Program-made: the position numbers and the translations under genes
Shown here: positions 18,305 through 26,649 of the stretch, piece after piece
Position numbering within the stretch: position 1 is the stretch's first letter
Layout: the number at the start of each line of letters is the position of its first letter
Source: Candidimonas nitroreducens
Lineage (GTDB): Bacteria; Pseudomonadota; Gammaproteobacteria; Burkholderiales; Burkholderiaceae_B
Direction: 5' to 3'
Length of the DNA: 64,000 bases
NCBI RefSeq assembly: GCF_002209565.1
Contig: NZ_NJIH01000006.1
Location: 372,001-436,000, forward strand
The notes under the pieces: model-generated
Told to the model about the DNA's origin: nothing
Databases searched by the model: none
The model's input: only the letters and a program-made list of their open reading frames with translations

Positions 18305-19177
18305 TCAAGAACGGCTCAGGGCCGCGGCATCGGACGCTGCGGCCGCGTCCGGCGGCACAGCGCCGGAAGCCGTAAGCCATGCAAGCGCCGCCGCGCAAGG
18401 CTGCTCCACCTTCAAGGAAAGCAAGCCATCGGCACGCGTGCGGCCGAGATTGAGAGCCGCGATGGGCAGCCCGTCCTGCGCCGCGGCCTTGATGTAGCGG
18501 TAGCCCGAATACACCATCAACGACGAGCCGACCACCAGCACCGCGTCGGCCTGCCGCAGGCCCGCCAGGGTGGCCTCGACACGTGTGCGCGGCACGTTCT
18601 CGCCGAAGAACACCACATCGGGCTTCACGATGCCGCCGCAGCGCGGGCACGGCGGCACGGCGTAACTGGAAAAATCCAGGCCTTCGAGTTCGGCGTCGCC
18701 GTCGGGCGCGTCGGCGGCCTCGAGGTTGCACCATTGCGGGTTGAGGTCTTCAAGTTCGCGCTGCAGCTCGCCGCGCGGCCGCAACAGGCCGCATTCCATG
18801 CAGCGCACCCGATCCAGCCTGCCGTGCAGATCGATGACATGCAGGCTGCCGGCGGCCTGGTGCAGCCCATCGACGTTCTGCGTGGCCAGCAGCGCCACGC
18901 GCCCGCGCCGCTCCAGTTCGGCCAGGCCGAAGTGCGCCGCATTGGGCCGCGCCGCGCTGAAGCGGCGCCACCCCACCATGCTGCGCGCCCAGTAGCGTGC
19001 GCGGCGCAAGGGGTAGTCCATGAAGGAGCGGAAATCCATCGGCGGCGGACGCTTCCACAATCCGCCGGCATCGCGATAATCGGGAATGCCGGAATCGGTG
19101 CTGCAGCCCGCGCCGGTCAGCGCGAACAATTTTTCGTACTTATCGACAAAAGCTTTCAGGTCGGAGAGCTCAGCCAC
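18305..19177 (-). CDS. Sir2-family NAD-dependent protein deacetylase
   Basis: Sirtuin that removes acyl groups from lysines using NAD. Motifs in order: the NAD-binding GAGCSTDSGIPDYR, the catalytic region TQNVDGLH with the conserved HG (IDLHGRL), a zinc-binding CMECG paired with CPRCGG, then PDVVFFGEN and VGSSLMVYSG. It has an insert of about 30 residues between the two zinc-binding Cys pairs, common in this proteobacterial subgroup. The frame is open to an ATG at 19279, but that extension reads through a 9-bp tandem repeat and is low-complexity. I prefer GTG 19177 (290 residues), which has GGAG upstream and starts 19 residues before the NAD motif. Confidence 0.88.
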   Translation of the reverse strand: MAELSDLKAFVDKYEKLFALTGAGCSTDSGIPDYRDAGGLWKRPPPMDFRSFMDYPLRRARYWARSMVGWRRFSAARPNAAHFGLAELERRGRVALLATQNVDGLHQAAGSLHVIDLHGRLDRVRCMECGLLRPRGELQRELEDLNPQWCNLEAADAPDGDAELEGLDFSSYAVPPCPRCGGIVKPDVVFFGENVPRTRVEATLAGLRQADAVLVVGSSLMVYSGYRYIKAAAQDGLPIAALNLGRTRADGLLSLKVEQPCAAALAWLTASGAVPPDAAAASDAAALSRS

Positions 19178-19203
19178 TTGCGCAGGCTCCCCGACTGGAA
19201 ACC

Positions 19204-19230
19204 GAAGAAACTGAAGAAACTGAAGAAACC
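19204..19230. repeat. three tandem 9-bp units (GAAGAAACT)
   Basis: Three successive copies of GAAGAAACT, the last with one change, just upstream of the chosen Sir2 start. Being a multiple of three it keeps the frame open, which explains the longer but doubtful Sir2 N terminus. It may vary in copy number by slippage; its distance from the start codon is about 27 nt. Confidence 0.8.
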
Positions 19231-19356
19231 GCAAGCGAGGCGGGCACGCGCAGGCTGCGGCATGCCGCGAACATGCCATGCAGCCCTGGGCATGTCGAAA
19301 GCTCCGTGCCTACCCGACGCGCCAGCGGCGCCTTGCTTGTCGCCGGGTGCGGCACG

Positions 19357-20307
19357 CTATCCGCCCAGCCCGCAGTTGGGCACTTCGACGTCCACCGCGC
19401 CGGCCTGGGTGATGTTGCTGTCCGGCGGCACGTCGTGCGTGAGCCAGACATTGCCGCCGATGGTAGAGCCGCGCCCGATGGTGATGCGGCCCAGGATGGT
19501 GGCCCCTGCATACACCACCACGTCGTCTTCCAGGATCGGGTGGCGCGGCAGGCCCTTCTTGAGCTCGCCGTTCTCGCCCGGCGGGAAGCGTTTGGCGCCC
19601 AGCGTCACCATCTGGTAGAGGCGCACCCGGTCGCCGATGATGGCAGTTTCGCCGACCACCACGCCGGTGCCGTGGTCGATGAAGAAGCTGCGCCCGATGG
19701 TGGCGCCCGGGTGGATGTCGATGCCGGTGTCGGCATGGGCAATCTCGGCCACCATGCGTGCCAGCAGCGGCAGGCCCAGCGCGTACAGCTCGTGGGCCAG
19801 GCGATGGTACAGCACCGCGATCACGCCGGGGTAGCACAGCAGCACCTCGTCGACGCTGCGCGCGGCCGGGTCGCCCTGGTAGGCTGCGGTCACGTCCAGA
19901 TCCAGTACCTGGCGCACCGACGGCAGTTTCGCGCCGAACTGGCGCACGATTTCCACCGCCTGGCGCTCGACTTCGGCAGCCGGCAGGGGCTCTGCGCGAT
20001 GCCGGTAGCGCAGTTCCAGGCAGACCTGGTGCAGCAGCGCGTCGAGCGCCGTGCCCACTGTCTGCCCGACGTAAAAATCTTCGACCTCTTCACGCAGGTC
20101 TATGGGCCCCAGGCGCATGGGAAACATCGCGCCCGACAGGCTCTTGATGATTTCGCGCAGGCTTTCCTGCGAAGGGAATTCGCGTCCTCCCGGATGGCGG
20201 TTCAGGCGCCCGCGCGGCTCGCGCCACTGCTGGCGCGCCTTGCGCAGATCCGAAACGATGGCATCCAGATTCCAGTTGGCGGTTGCCGAATTGATGGTAC
20301 CGTTCAT
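19357..20307 (-). CDS. epsC: serine O-acetyltransferase (EpsC/CysE type)
   Basis: Transfers acetyl from acetyl-CoA to L-serine, the first step of cysteine synthesis. The 316 residues have a helical N-terminal half and a left-handed beta-helix of hexapeptide repeats (HADTGIDIHPGATIGRSFFIDHGTGVVVGETAIIG and following). The catalytic His-Asp pair region is visible as HADTGID and DHGTG. The length and the long N-terminal half fit the EpsC-like branch rather than the 273-aa E. coli CysE. ATG 20307 has GGAG 9 nt upstream; a start at 20394 would add 29 unconserved residues. The C terminus ends in NCGLGG without the Ile end that binds cysteine synthase in CysE, so complex formation is uncertain. Confidence 0.9.
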   Translation of the reverse strand: MNGTINSATANWNLDAIVSDLRKARQQWREPRGRLNRHPGGREFPSQESLREIIKSLSGAMFPMRLGPIDLREEVEDFYVGQTVGTALDALLHQVCLELRYRHRAEPLPAAEVERQAVEIVRQFGAKLPSVRQVLDLDVTAAYQGDPAARSVDEVLLCYPGVIAVLYHRLAHELYALGLPLLARMVAEIAHADTGIDIHPGATIGRSFFIDHGTGVVVGETAIIGDRVRLYQMVTLGAKRFPPGENGELKKGLPRHPILEDDVVVYAGATILGRITIGRGSTIGGNVWLTHDVPPDSNITQAGAVDVEVPNCGLGG

Positions 20308-20515
20308 CGAGTGCTCCGGGGCGCGGCGCCGCGCACCCCCAGGGTTCAAGGTAGGAAGCCCGTGCCCTGTGCGGGCGGCCTGGCGATGCTGCAAGACAGG
20401 GATGGCACGGAAACAAACATTCTAACGCCCAGCATTGATTTCAGTTGGCCACAAGGCGGTAATATGGACGAGCCGCGCCGCGACCATTTCCGACCCGCAC
20501 CGAGTAGGCCCGCCC

Positions 20516-21310
20516 ATGCCCCACCCTAGCGCCTTGCGCCTGCACATCGTTTCCGACCTGCACCTGAGCGTATCCGGCCTGCAACTACCGCAGACCGGCG
20601 CCGACGTGGTGGTGCTGGCCGGCGACATAGCCCGCCCGCAGCAGGCCGTGCAGTGGGCCCTGGGCCTGGGCCGGCCAGTAATCTATGTCACCGGCAACCA
20701 CGAATACTACGGCGGGTCGATCAGCGGCACGCAGCAGGAACTGAAAGACCTGTGCCGCGGCACGCCTATACACGTGCTGGAAAATGAAGCGCTGGTACTC
20801 GGCGGGGTGCGCTTCCTGGGCGCCACGCTGTGGACCGACTTCATGCTGTACGGCGCGCAGGTGCGCGAGCGGGCGCACCGCGAGGCGCTGACGATGCTGC
20901 GCGACTTCAGCCGCATCCGCTGCGGCGGCGATGCCCAACGCCTGTTCACGCCAGGCGATGCAGAACAACTGTTCCAACGATCGCGCGACTGGCTGGCGCA
21001 ACAGCTGGAGCGGGGCACGGGGCAGCCGACCGTGGTGATCACTCATCACGCGCCCGCGCCGGGCAGCGTCCACCCCCGTTACGCACAGTCGCCGCTGAAT
21101 ACCTGTTTCGTGTCCGACCTGAGCAATCTCATGGACGCGGATCGCGTGGCCCTGTGGATACACGGCCACACCCACGACAGCTTCGATTACCGGGTGCGCG
21201 GCACGCGGGTGGTGTGCAACCCGCGCGGCTATGCCCGCGACGGCGTGAACGAGAACGCCCTGTTCGATCCGGGGCTGGTCATAGGCATCGAACGGCCCGC
21301 GGATGCCTGA
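20516..21310 (+). CDS. calcineurin-like metallophosphoesterase
   Basis: A 264-residue cytoplasmic phosphoesterase with the full dimetal motif set: SDLHL (residues 13-17), AGDI, GNHEYY, a THHAP block and GHTHDS. Substrate unknown; the family includes nucleotide, diadenosine and phosphodiester hydrolases. ATG 20516 begins eight residues before the first conserved strand. An upstream ATG at 20464 in the same frame region has no support from motif position. Divergent from the serine acetyltransferase with a 208-nt gap, and convergent with the GH31 gene, whose stop lies 35 nt after this one. Confidence 0.88.
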   Translation: MPHPSALRLHIVSDLHLSVSGLQLPQTGADVVVLAGDIARPQQAVQWALGLGRPVIYVTGNHEYYGGSISGTQQELKDLCRGTPIHVLENEALVLGGVRFLGATLWTDFMLYGAQVRERAHREALTMLRDFSRIRCGGDAQRLFTPGDAEQLFQRSRDWLAQQLERGTGQPTVVITHHAPAPGSVHPRYAQSPLNTCFVSDLSNLMDADRVALWIHGHTHDSFDYRVRGTRVVCNPRGYARDGVNENALFDPGLVIGIERPADA

Positions 21311-21345
21311 GAGCACACATGGGCCACAGGGCGCCGGCGCCGCGC

Positions 21346-23592
21346 CTAGCGGGCCCGCGAAATGCGCACCTCGGCACCGCGGCGCTTGACCTCCAGCCCT
21401 TCGGAGGGCAGGATCCGCAGGCCTTCCAGGCCCTTGATGTAGCTGGAACCCTGCATCTGCATGACGCGTATCTTGTTGCGCATGACCACCGGGCTGTGCT
21501 CGGGCATGCCGAACATCCAGACCTCGTCCAGGATGCGGGCGGAATTGAACTCGCCGGTGTGCTGCGCCGTGGGGCCCAGGCACAGCATGTGGCCTTCGCG
21601 GCCGAATATCGGCAGGGTGTCCAGGCCGGCCTCGACCGTCCAGGTGGTGCCGCCCTCGTAGCGCCAGCCGGTGTTCAAGTCCCACCACGCATCGCCGCGC
21701 GGCAGATAGACCTTGACCTCGTTGCCCGGCTGCAGCACCGGGGCGACCAGCAGCGCCGGCCCCAGCAGATACTGGGTGTCCCAGGCGTGCGCCAAGGGGT
21801 CGCCGGGGAAGGACAGCGCCATGGAGCGCTGCACCGGCAGGCCGGTGCGCACGGCATCTTCGACGATGCCCAGCACGTACGGCACGAGGCGGTAGCGCCA
21901 CTGCAGCCAATGCCGCACCAGCTCGCGCGTGGCGTCGTCGAAATCGCCCGGCAGCAGCCCCGGCGCGCCCTGGAAGGCGAAATTGGCCGAGAACACGTTC
22001 ATGGCAAGCCAGCGCACATACAGTTCCGGCGTCATGCCGGCAGTGGCATGATGCGCCGAACCCAGGCCATGCAGTTGTACGGGAACGCCGCTGGCGCCCA
22101 GCGACAACGCCGTGCGCAGCGTGTGTTCGAGGCCGGCCCAGTCGTTCGTGACACGCGGCCCGGACTGCCACGGGAAGCGCTGCACCGACGGAAACAGGTC
22201 GTTGCTGAAGATGACGCCTTCCTGCGGAGTCTTGTGGCCGGCCACCGCATCGAACAGGGCGCGGCGCGCCAGCAACGGATAAAGCGTACGCAGCGCGGCG
22301 CCGGCCTCGCCGCTGCGGGCCGTGATGCCGTCGGGAATGTCGTACTGGGCGTCGCACACCGGGGCGCCCAGGCCTTCATCGACCCATTGCCGCTGGCGTT
22401 CCGACCACAGCTTGTAGACGTCTTTGTGGGTCAGATCGAGCAGGCCGAAGGGCTTGCCGCCGCTATATTCATTGCCCGCACAGCGATGGGCTTCGCCGCT
22501 GGCATCTTCGATCAGCAGCCAGCCGCGGTCTTCCCATTCCTGGAACAGCAGCGTGTCGGCCAGCACCCCCGGGAAAGTGGGCGCAGCCAGTTGCAGATTG
22601 AGAGCCTGCAGGCCCGAGACCAGCGCGCGCGGGTCGGCGACCCGATGCGCATCCCATTCGTAAACGGGCTTGTCCGCCTGGAAGCCGCAAAGCGCCGGCG
22701 CGGCCAGCCTGACGGCATCCAGCGCCCAGCCTTCGGCGCGGAATTGCCCGGCAGTCTTGCCCAGCTCTTCGAGCGACTGCTGCGGCCCCTGCTCGAGCCA
22801 CACACCCATGGGCCACAGGCCGGGCTGCCCGGCACGGCCGGTAAGCGCCGAATACTGGTTGAATATCTCGGTGGGTTCGCCGACGAACAAGAACACATCG
22901 AACACCCGGTCATGGACGCAGACCGAGTAGTAATCGGGATGCTCATGAGCCAGGTCGTGCTCGACACGCCCTACGGCATTCACATACAGGCCCCAGCCGC
23001 GCGGGCTCCAGGCCAGCGGCAGCACGCGCATCTCGGGTAGATCCGACACCAGGTACTGGCCGCGGCGATCCAGGTCGCCCGCGGTCTCGCCCAGCCCGCA
23101 CAGCGCTTCGTCGCAGTCCAGTTCCAGGCTTAGCTGCCACACGCAGGCATCGCCTTCGGCCTCGCGCGCCAGCGTGGCCTCGGCCTCGCTGCGAAGCACA
23201 CAGTGTTCGCCCTTGTAAAGGGCGAACTGCATCGGCGACGAGGATATCTGCAACGCGACATCGCCCTGTTCCAGCCGCCAGCCCTGTCCGCCCTCGTGCA
23301 CGATGGAGCTGACTGCCAGCTCGCCCACGGCCTCGGGCCGGGCAAGCAGCATTTCGGCGGCCGGCGCCCGCCCCTTGCCCGCGGGCCGCTCTTCCAGGGT
23401 GGTGCCGGCGCCGCAGCGCAGGCGATACACCCCGGGCGCATGCGCCTCGATCTGCAGCTGCAGGTCGTCCACGACGAAATCGGCGCGATTCGCTTTCGCG
23501 GTAAGGAATTTCAAGGAAGTAAGCGGCATTACATGAGCAAGGTTGGACTTGGGCGGCACAGTGCAATCCTCGGGCTCCAGCCCCTGGCGCAT
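21346..23592 (-). CDS. glycoside hydrolase family 31-like protein
   Basis: A 749-residue protein resembling family 31 alpha-glycosidases. It has a beta-rich N-terminal domain (about 1-230), a central TIM-barrel region and C-terminal beta-sandwiches containing YLLGPALLVAPVLQPG and VYLPRGDAWWDLNTG, typical of the family. The usual nucleophile motif (W-x-D-M-N-E) is replaced by CDAQYD, where Asp414 is the likely nucleophile. Asp484 in TNDWAG fits the acid/base position. No signal peptide is visible, so it is probably cytoplasmic. ATG 23592 was chosen; ATG 23529 (MPLTSLKF) is a credible alternative, and neither has a clear ribosome-binding site. Substrate cannot be predicted; it may act on an alpha-glucoside or be a divergent member. 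Confidence 0.82.
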   Translation of the reverse strand: MRQGLEPEDCTVPPKSNLAHVMPLTSLKFLTAKANRADFVVDDLQLQIEAHAPGVYRLRCGAGTTLEERPAGKGRAPAAEMLLARPEAVGELAVSSIVHEGGQGWRLEQGDVALQISSSPMQFALYKGEHCVLRSEAEATLAREAEGDACVWQLSLELDCDEALCGLGETAGDLDRRGQYLVSDLPEMRVLPLAWSPRGWGLYVNAVGRVEHDLAHEHPDYYSVCVHDRVFDVFLFVGEPTEIFNQYSALTGRAGQPGLWPMGVWLEQGPQQSLEELGKTAGQFRAEGWALDAVRLAAPALCGFQADKPVYEWDAHRVADPRALVSGLQALNLQLAAPTFPGVLADTLLFQEWEDRGWLLIEDASGEAHRCAGNEYSGGKPFGLLDLTHKDVYKLWSERQRQWVDEGLGAPVCDAQYDIPDGITARSGEAGAALRTLYPLLARRALFDAVAGHKTPQEGVIFSNDLFPSVQRFPWQSGPRVTNDWAGLEHTLRTALSLGASGVPVQLHGLGSAHHATAGMTPELYVRWLAMNVFSANFAFQGAPGLLPGDFDDATRELVRHWLQWRYRLVPYVLGIVEDAVRTGLPVQRSMALSFPGDPLAHAWDTQYLLGPALLVAPVLQPGNEVKVYLPRGDAWWDLNTGWRYEGGTTWTVEAGLDTLPIFGREGHMLCLGPTAQHTGEFNSARILDEVWMFGMPEHSPVVMRNKIRVMQMQGSSYIKGLEGLRILPSEGLEVKRRGAEVRISRAR

Positions 23593-23750
23593 CAAAAAGT
23601 GCTATTTTGACGGATTTACGCTATAAAATAAAATCGCGCTTCGCCATGCGGGACGGAACGGATTGCAGCCGGCCCCATCGGATGCGGTGAAAACCCCGAC
23701 GACGGGCCTGGTTCGCGCGGTTCAGCAAGCCCCGCCCCGGCAAATCCATT

Positions 23751-25613
23751 TCAGCAAACGGCAACGGCTCGCAGCAGTTCCCGCTCCACCGGTACCGGCT
23801 CGCCGTCCAGGCTGGCCGCCACGACATCGCCGGCCAGGGCCGACCAGGTCAGCCCCCGAGACCCGTACGCGCAGGCCAGCCAGAGCCCGGGCAAGGCCGC
23901 CACAGGGCCAATCAAGGGCATGCGCCCCGCCGCCACCGCCCGCCATCCTCCCCAGGCCGCCGCCGGATGTCGCAGGCCGGCCAGCTCTTCGCCAGGCACG
24001 TGCAGCAGGGCGCCAAGCTTGTCCCGTATCTCGCGACTGCCCTCGGCACTAGTGGCGCAGGAAGTGGCGTTCGGCACATAGGTGCTGCCGGCCACGTTGA
24101 TCCCCTCGACCGCCGGCAGGCAATATCCGTTGCCGGCCAGGATCACCCGCGGCGCCAGCCCCGCCGGCAAGGCGTAGTAGTCCAACTGCCCGGCCACGGC
24201 GTGCATGGCGCGCGGCCGCAGCAGCGGCTGCGCCTCGGGCAGGTGCCCCAATAGCGCCGGAACACCCATGGCGTTGGCCAGAACGGCCACGGGAGCCCGA
24301 GCCAGCTCCCGCCCCGCCTGATCCCTTGCCAGCCAGCCTCCGCCAGGCATGGGTTCCAGGCGGCTCACGGCGACCGGCAGGCGCCGTACCGCGGCATGGC
24401 CGAGCAAGGCCTCGATCAGCAGCGGCGGACGCAGCAATTGCCCATCGTGAAAAAACACGCCGCCTCGCGGCAGCGCCACGCCGCTGCGCCGCGAGGCCTC
24501 GGGCGCGTCCAGCCATTCGACCCAATCCCTGGGGAAATCCAGACGTGCCAGGGACGAACGGCGCGTTTCCGCATGGGCAGCGTCGGCACAAGGTTCAAAG
24601 GTTCCGCAGCGCAGGGGGCGGGCTTCTTGCGGCAAGCCCTGCCAACGCTGCAGCGCGCGCGCCGCACCGGCGCGCGAGAGCCTGGCGCGCGGATCATCGT
24701 CGCGGGAAATCAGCGGGGTCAGGGCGGCCGCGACATGCCCCCGGTGGCTGGCGCCCGGGCCGGCCGCGAACGCCGGGTCGCACACAGTGACCTCGTGCCC
24801 GCGCAGCGCCAGCGCCTGCGCCATGCCCGCTCCGGCCAGGCCGCCGCCAACCACCAGCACCGGCACGCCCCGCCACAGCGGCGGGCGATCCAGGCATAGC
24901 GTGGGCCGCAGGCTTGCGGTCATCATTTCGCGCTTGCGCCCGAAACCGGGCTCGCGGGCAAGCAGAAAGCCCGCCGCAGCCAGGTCGCGGCGCACGCTGC
25001 CGGCGCAGCACCAGCTCGCCGCGGTGGCACCCGGGTTGGCCATGCGCACCATCTGGCCGAACAGCCGAGGAGTCCACATTTCGGGATTCTTGCTTGGCGC
25101 GAAGCCATCCAGGAAATAGGCGTCGACCCGCGCCTCGATCTGGCGCGCCAGTTTTTCGATCTTGCCGAAGGCCAGCGTCAGGGTAACGGCCCCGCCCTCG
25201 AACTCCAGCCGGTGCAGGCCCGGCAGCAGCGGGGGCCAGGCGCCGATCAGCTGCCGCGCCAGGGCCCGCACCGAGGCCGGCAGGCGCGGCAGCAGCGCGC
25301 GCTCGAGGTCGGCGCGGGTGAACGGATGGGCCTCGAAAGACACCACATGCAGGCGAGCCGGGCGCCGGGCGTCTTCATGCCAGGCGCGCCACAAGGCCAG
25401 GAAATTCTGGCCCAGCCCGAAACCCGTCTCGCATACCGTGAAAGCCTCGAGACCGCGCCAGCGCTGCGGCAGCCGGTTGCCGCGCAGGAACACGTGCTCG
25501 GCCTGCGCCAGCGCCCCCATTTCGGCGTGATACACGTCGCCGTAGCGTTCGCTGACCGGCGTGCCGGCCTCGTCGTACGCCAGGACAGCCGGCACCAGGG
25601 GTTCGAAGGACAT
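23751..25613 (-). CDS. mnmC: bifunctional tRNA mnm5s2U34 methyltransferase / cmnm5U34 oxidoreductase
   Basis: Final enzyme of 5-methylaminomethyl-2-thiouridine synthesis at the wobble base of tRNAs such as tRNA-Lys(UUU). The 620 residues hold an N-terminal methyltransferase domain (ETGFGLGQNFLALW SAM motif; LDGFAPSKNPEMW) and a C-terminal FAD oxidoreductase domain. The latter begins at about residue 253 with VLVVGGGLAGAGMAQALALRG. Both domains look intact. ATG 25613 follows an AAAGGCGAG sequence. It stands alone, with 158 nt of unassigned sequence to the GH31 gene and 155 nt to the divergent phosphatase gene. Confidence 0.94.
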   Translation of the reverse strand: MSFEPLVPAVLAYDEAGTPVSERYGDVYHAEMGALAQAEHVFLRGNRLPQRWRGLEAFTVCETGFGLGQNFLALWRAWHEDARRPARLHVVSFEAHPFTRADLERALLPRLPASVRALARQLIGAWPPLLPGLHRLEFEGGAVTLTLAFGKIEKLARQIEARVDAYFLDGFAPSKNPEMWTPRLFGQMVRMANPGATAASWCCAGSVRRDLAAAGFLLAREPGFGRKREMMTASLRPTLCLDRPPLWRGVPVLVVGGGLAGAGMAQALALRGHEVTVCDPAFAAGPGASHRGHVAAALTPLISRDDDPRARLSRAGAARALQRWQGLPQEARPLRCGTFEPCADAAHAETRRSSLARLDFPRDWVEWLDAPEASRRSGVALPRGGVFFHDGQLLRPPLLIEALLGHAAVRRLPVAVSRLEPMPGGGWLARDQAGRELARAPVAVLANAMGVPALLGHLPEAQPLLRPRAMHAVAGQLDYYALPAGLAPRVILAGNGYCLPAVEGINVAGSTYVPNATSCATSAEGSREIRDKLGALLHVPGEELAGLRHPAAAWGGWRAVAAGRMPLIGPVAALPGLWLACAYGSRGLTWSALAGDVVAASLDGEPVPVERELLRAVAVC

Positions 25614-25768
25614 GCCACTCGCCTTTGCGGTAAAGCCCGCATCATAATCCTGCGGCCTCCCGCAGCCCTCCGGCTGGCGACGCCGGCTGTAATGTTGCGT
25701 ACACTACGGTTGCGCACAATACTTTACTTGGGCGTTATTCCGGACTGATTCCAAACTTCCCCATCCGT

Positions 25769-26617
25769 ATGCCTCACAACCAGATCAATCTCAGTGCCTG
25801 CCTCGATGCCGCCGTCACCGCCGCCCATGCCGCGGCCGCGGTGCTGCAGGCCTATGCCCACGACCGCAGCGAGCTGATCATCGACAAAAAAGCCCGCAAC
25901 GACCTGGTCTCGCAAGCCGACCGCGAAGCGGAACAGGCCATCATCGGCCTGCTCAGCGAACGCACGCCGGAATTCGGCATCGTCGCCGAAGAATCCGGAG
26001 GCAGCGCGGCGGGCCTGGCCTCTTGGTATATAGACCCCCTGGACGGCACCACCAATTTCCTGCACGGCATCCCCCACTACGCCGTATCGGTGGCCCTGGT
26101 GGCGCACGCGGGAACGGCGGTCGAAGAAGCGCCGCTGCAGCGCGACGTGCCGGTGATCGGCGTGGTCTACGATCCGAACCGGGAAGAAATTTTCACCGCC
26201 ATGCACCAGGTGGGCGCGTGGCTCAACGATCGGCGCATCTCGTGCTCGCAGACCCGCCAGTTGTCGGAATCGGTGCTGGCCACCGGCCTGCCGTTCCGCG
26301 ATTTTTCCTTTGCCGACTCGTACATGGCGACCCTGCAGGACGCCATCCGCGGCTCGCGCGGGGTGCGCCGCTTCGGGGCGGCGGCGCTGGATCTGGCCTG
26401 GACGGCCTGCGGCCGCTACGACGGCTATTGGGAAATGGGCCTGGCGCCCTGGGACGTGGCGGCCGGCACCGCCATCGTGCGCGAGGCCGGCGGCGTGGCC
26501 GAAGACATGCATCACGAAGACCCATGGCCGATCAAGGGCTACGTGTACGCCGGCAACCCCCATACGGCCGTGGCGCTGGACGCCATGATCCAGCCGCACC
26601 TCAAGCGCGGCGCCTGA
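25769..26617 (+). CDS. inositol monophosphatase family protein (SuhB-like)
   Basis: Mg-dependent, Li-sensitive phosphatase family; E. coli SuhB dephosphorylates inositol phosphate and also joins rRNA antitermination complexes. The 282 residues carry the metal site EESGG, DPLDGTTNFLHG (DPxDGT) and WDVAAG. Start ATG 25769 lacks a clear ribosome-binding site. A possible promoter lies 46 nt upstream: TTGCGT at 25695 and AATACT at 25718 with 17 nt between. There is a roughly 10-residue insertion (AGTAVEEAPLQRDV) before the conserved GVVYDPNREE. Annotating it as suhB itself is not secure because 3'(2')-nucleotidase and histidinol-phosphatase homologues look alike. Convergent with the acyl-CoA ligase. 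Confidence 0.88.
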   Translation: MPHNQINLSACLDAAVTAAHAAAAVLQAYAHDRSELIIDKKARNDLVSQADREAEQAIIGLLSERTPEFGIVAEESGGSAAGLASWYIDPLDGTTNFLHGIPHYAVSVALVAHAGTAVEEAPLQRDVPVIGVVYDPNREEIFTAMHQVGAWLNDRRISCSQTRQLSESVLATGLPFRDFSFADSYMATLQDAIRGSRGVRRFGAAALDLAWTACGRYDGYWEMGLAPWDVAAGTAIVREAGGVAEDMHHEDPWPIKGYVYAGNPHTAVALDAMIQPHLKRGA

Positions 26618-26649
26618 TGCGGATACGCGCTCAAAAATAAGGGCGGGGT

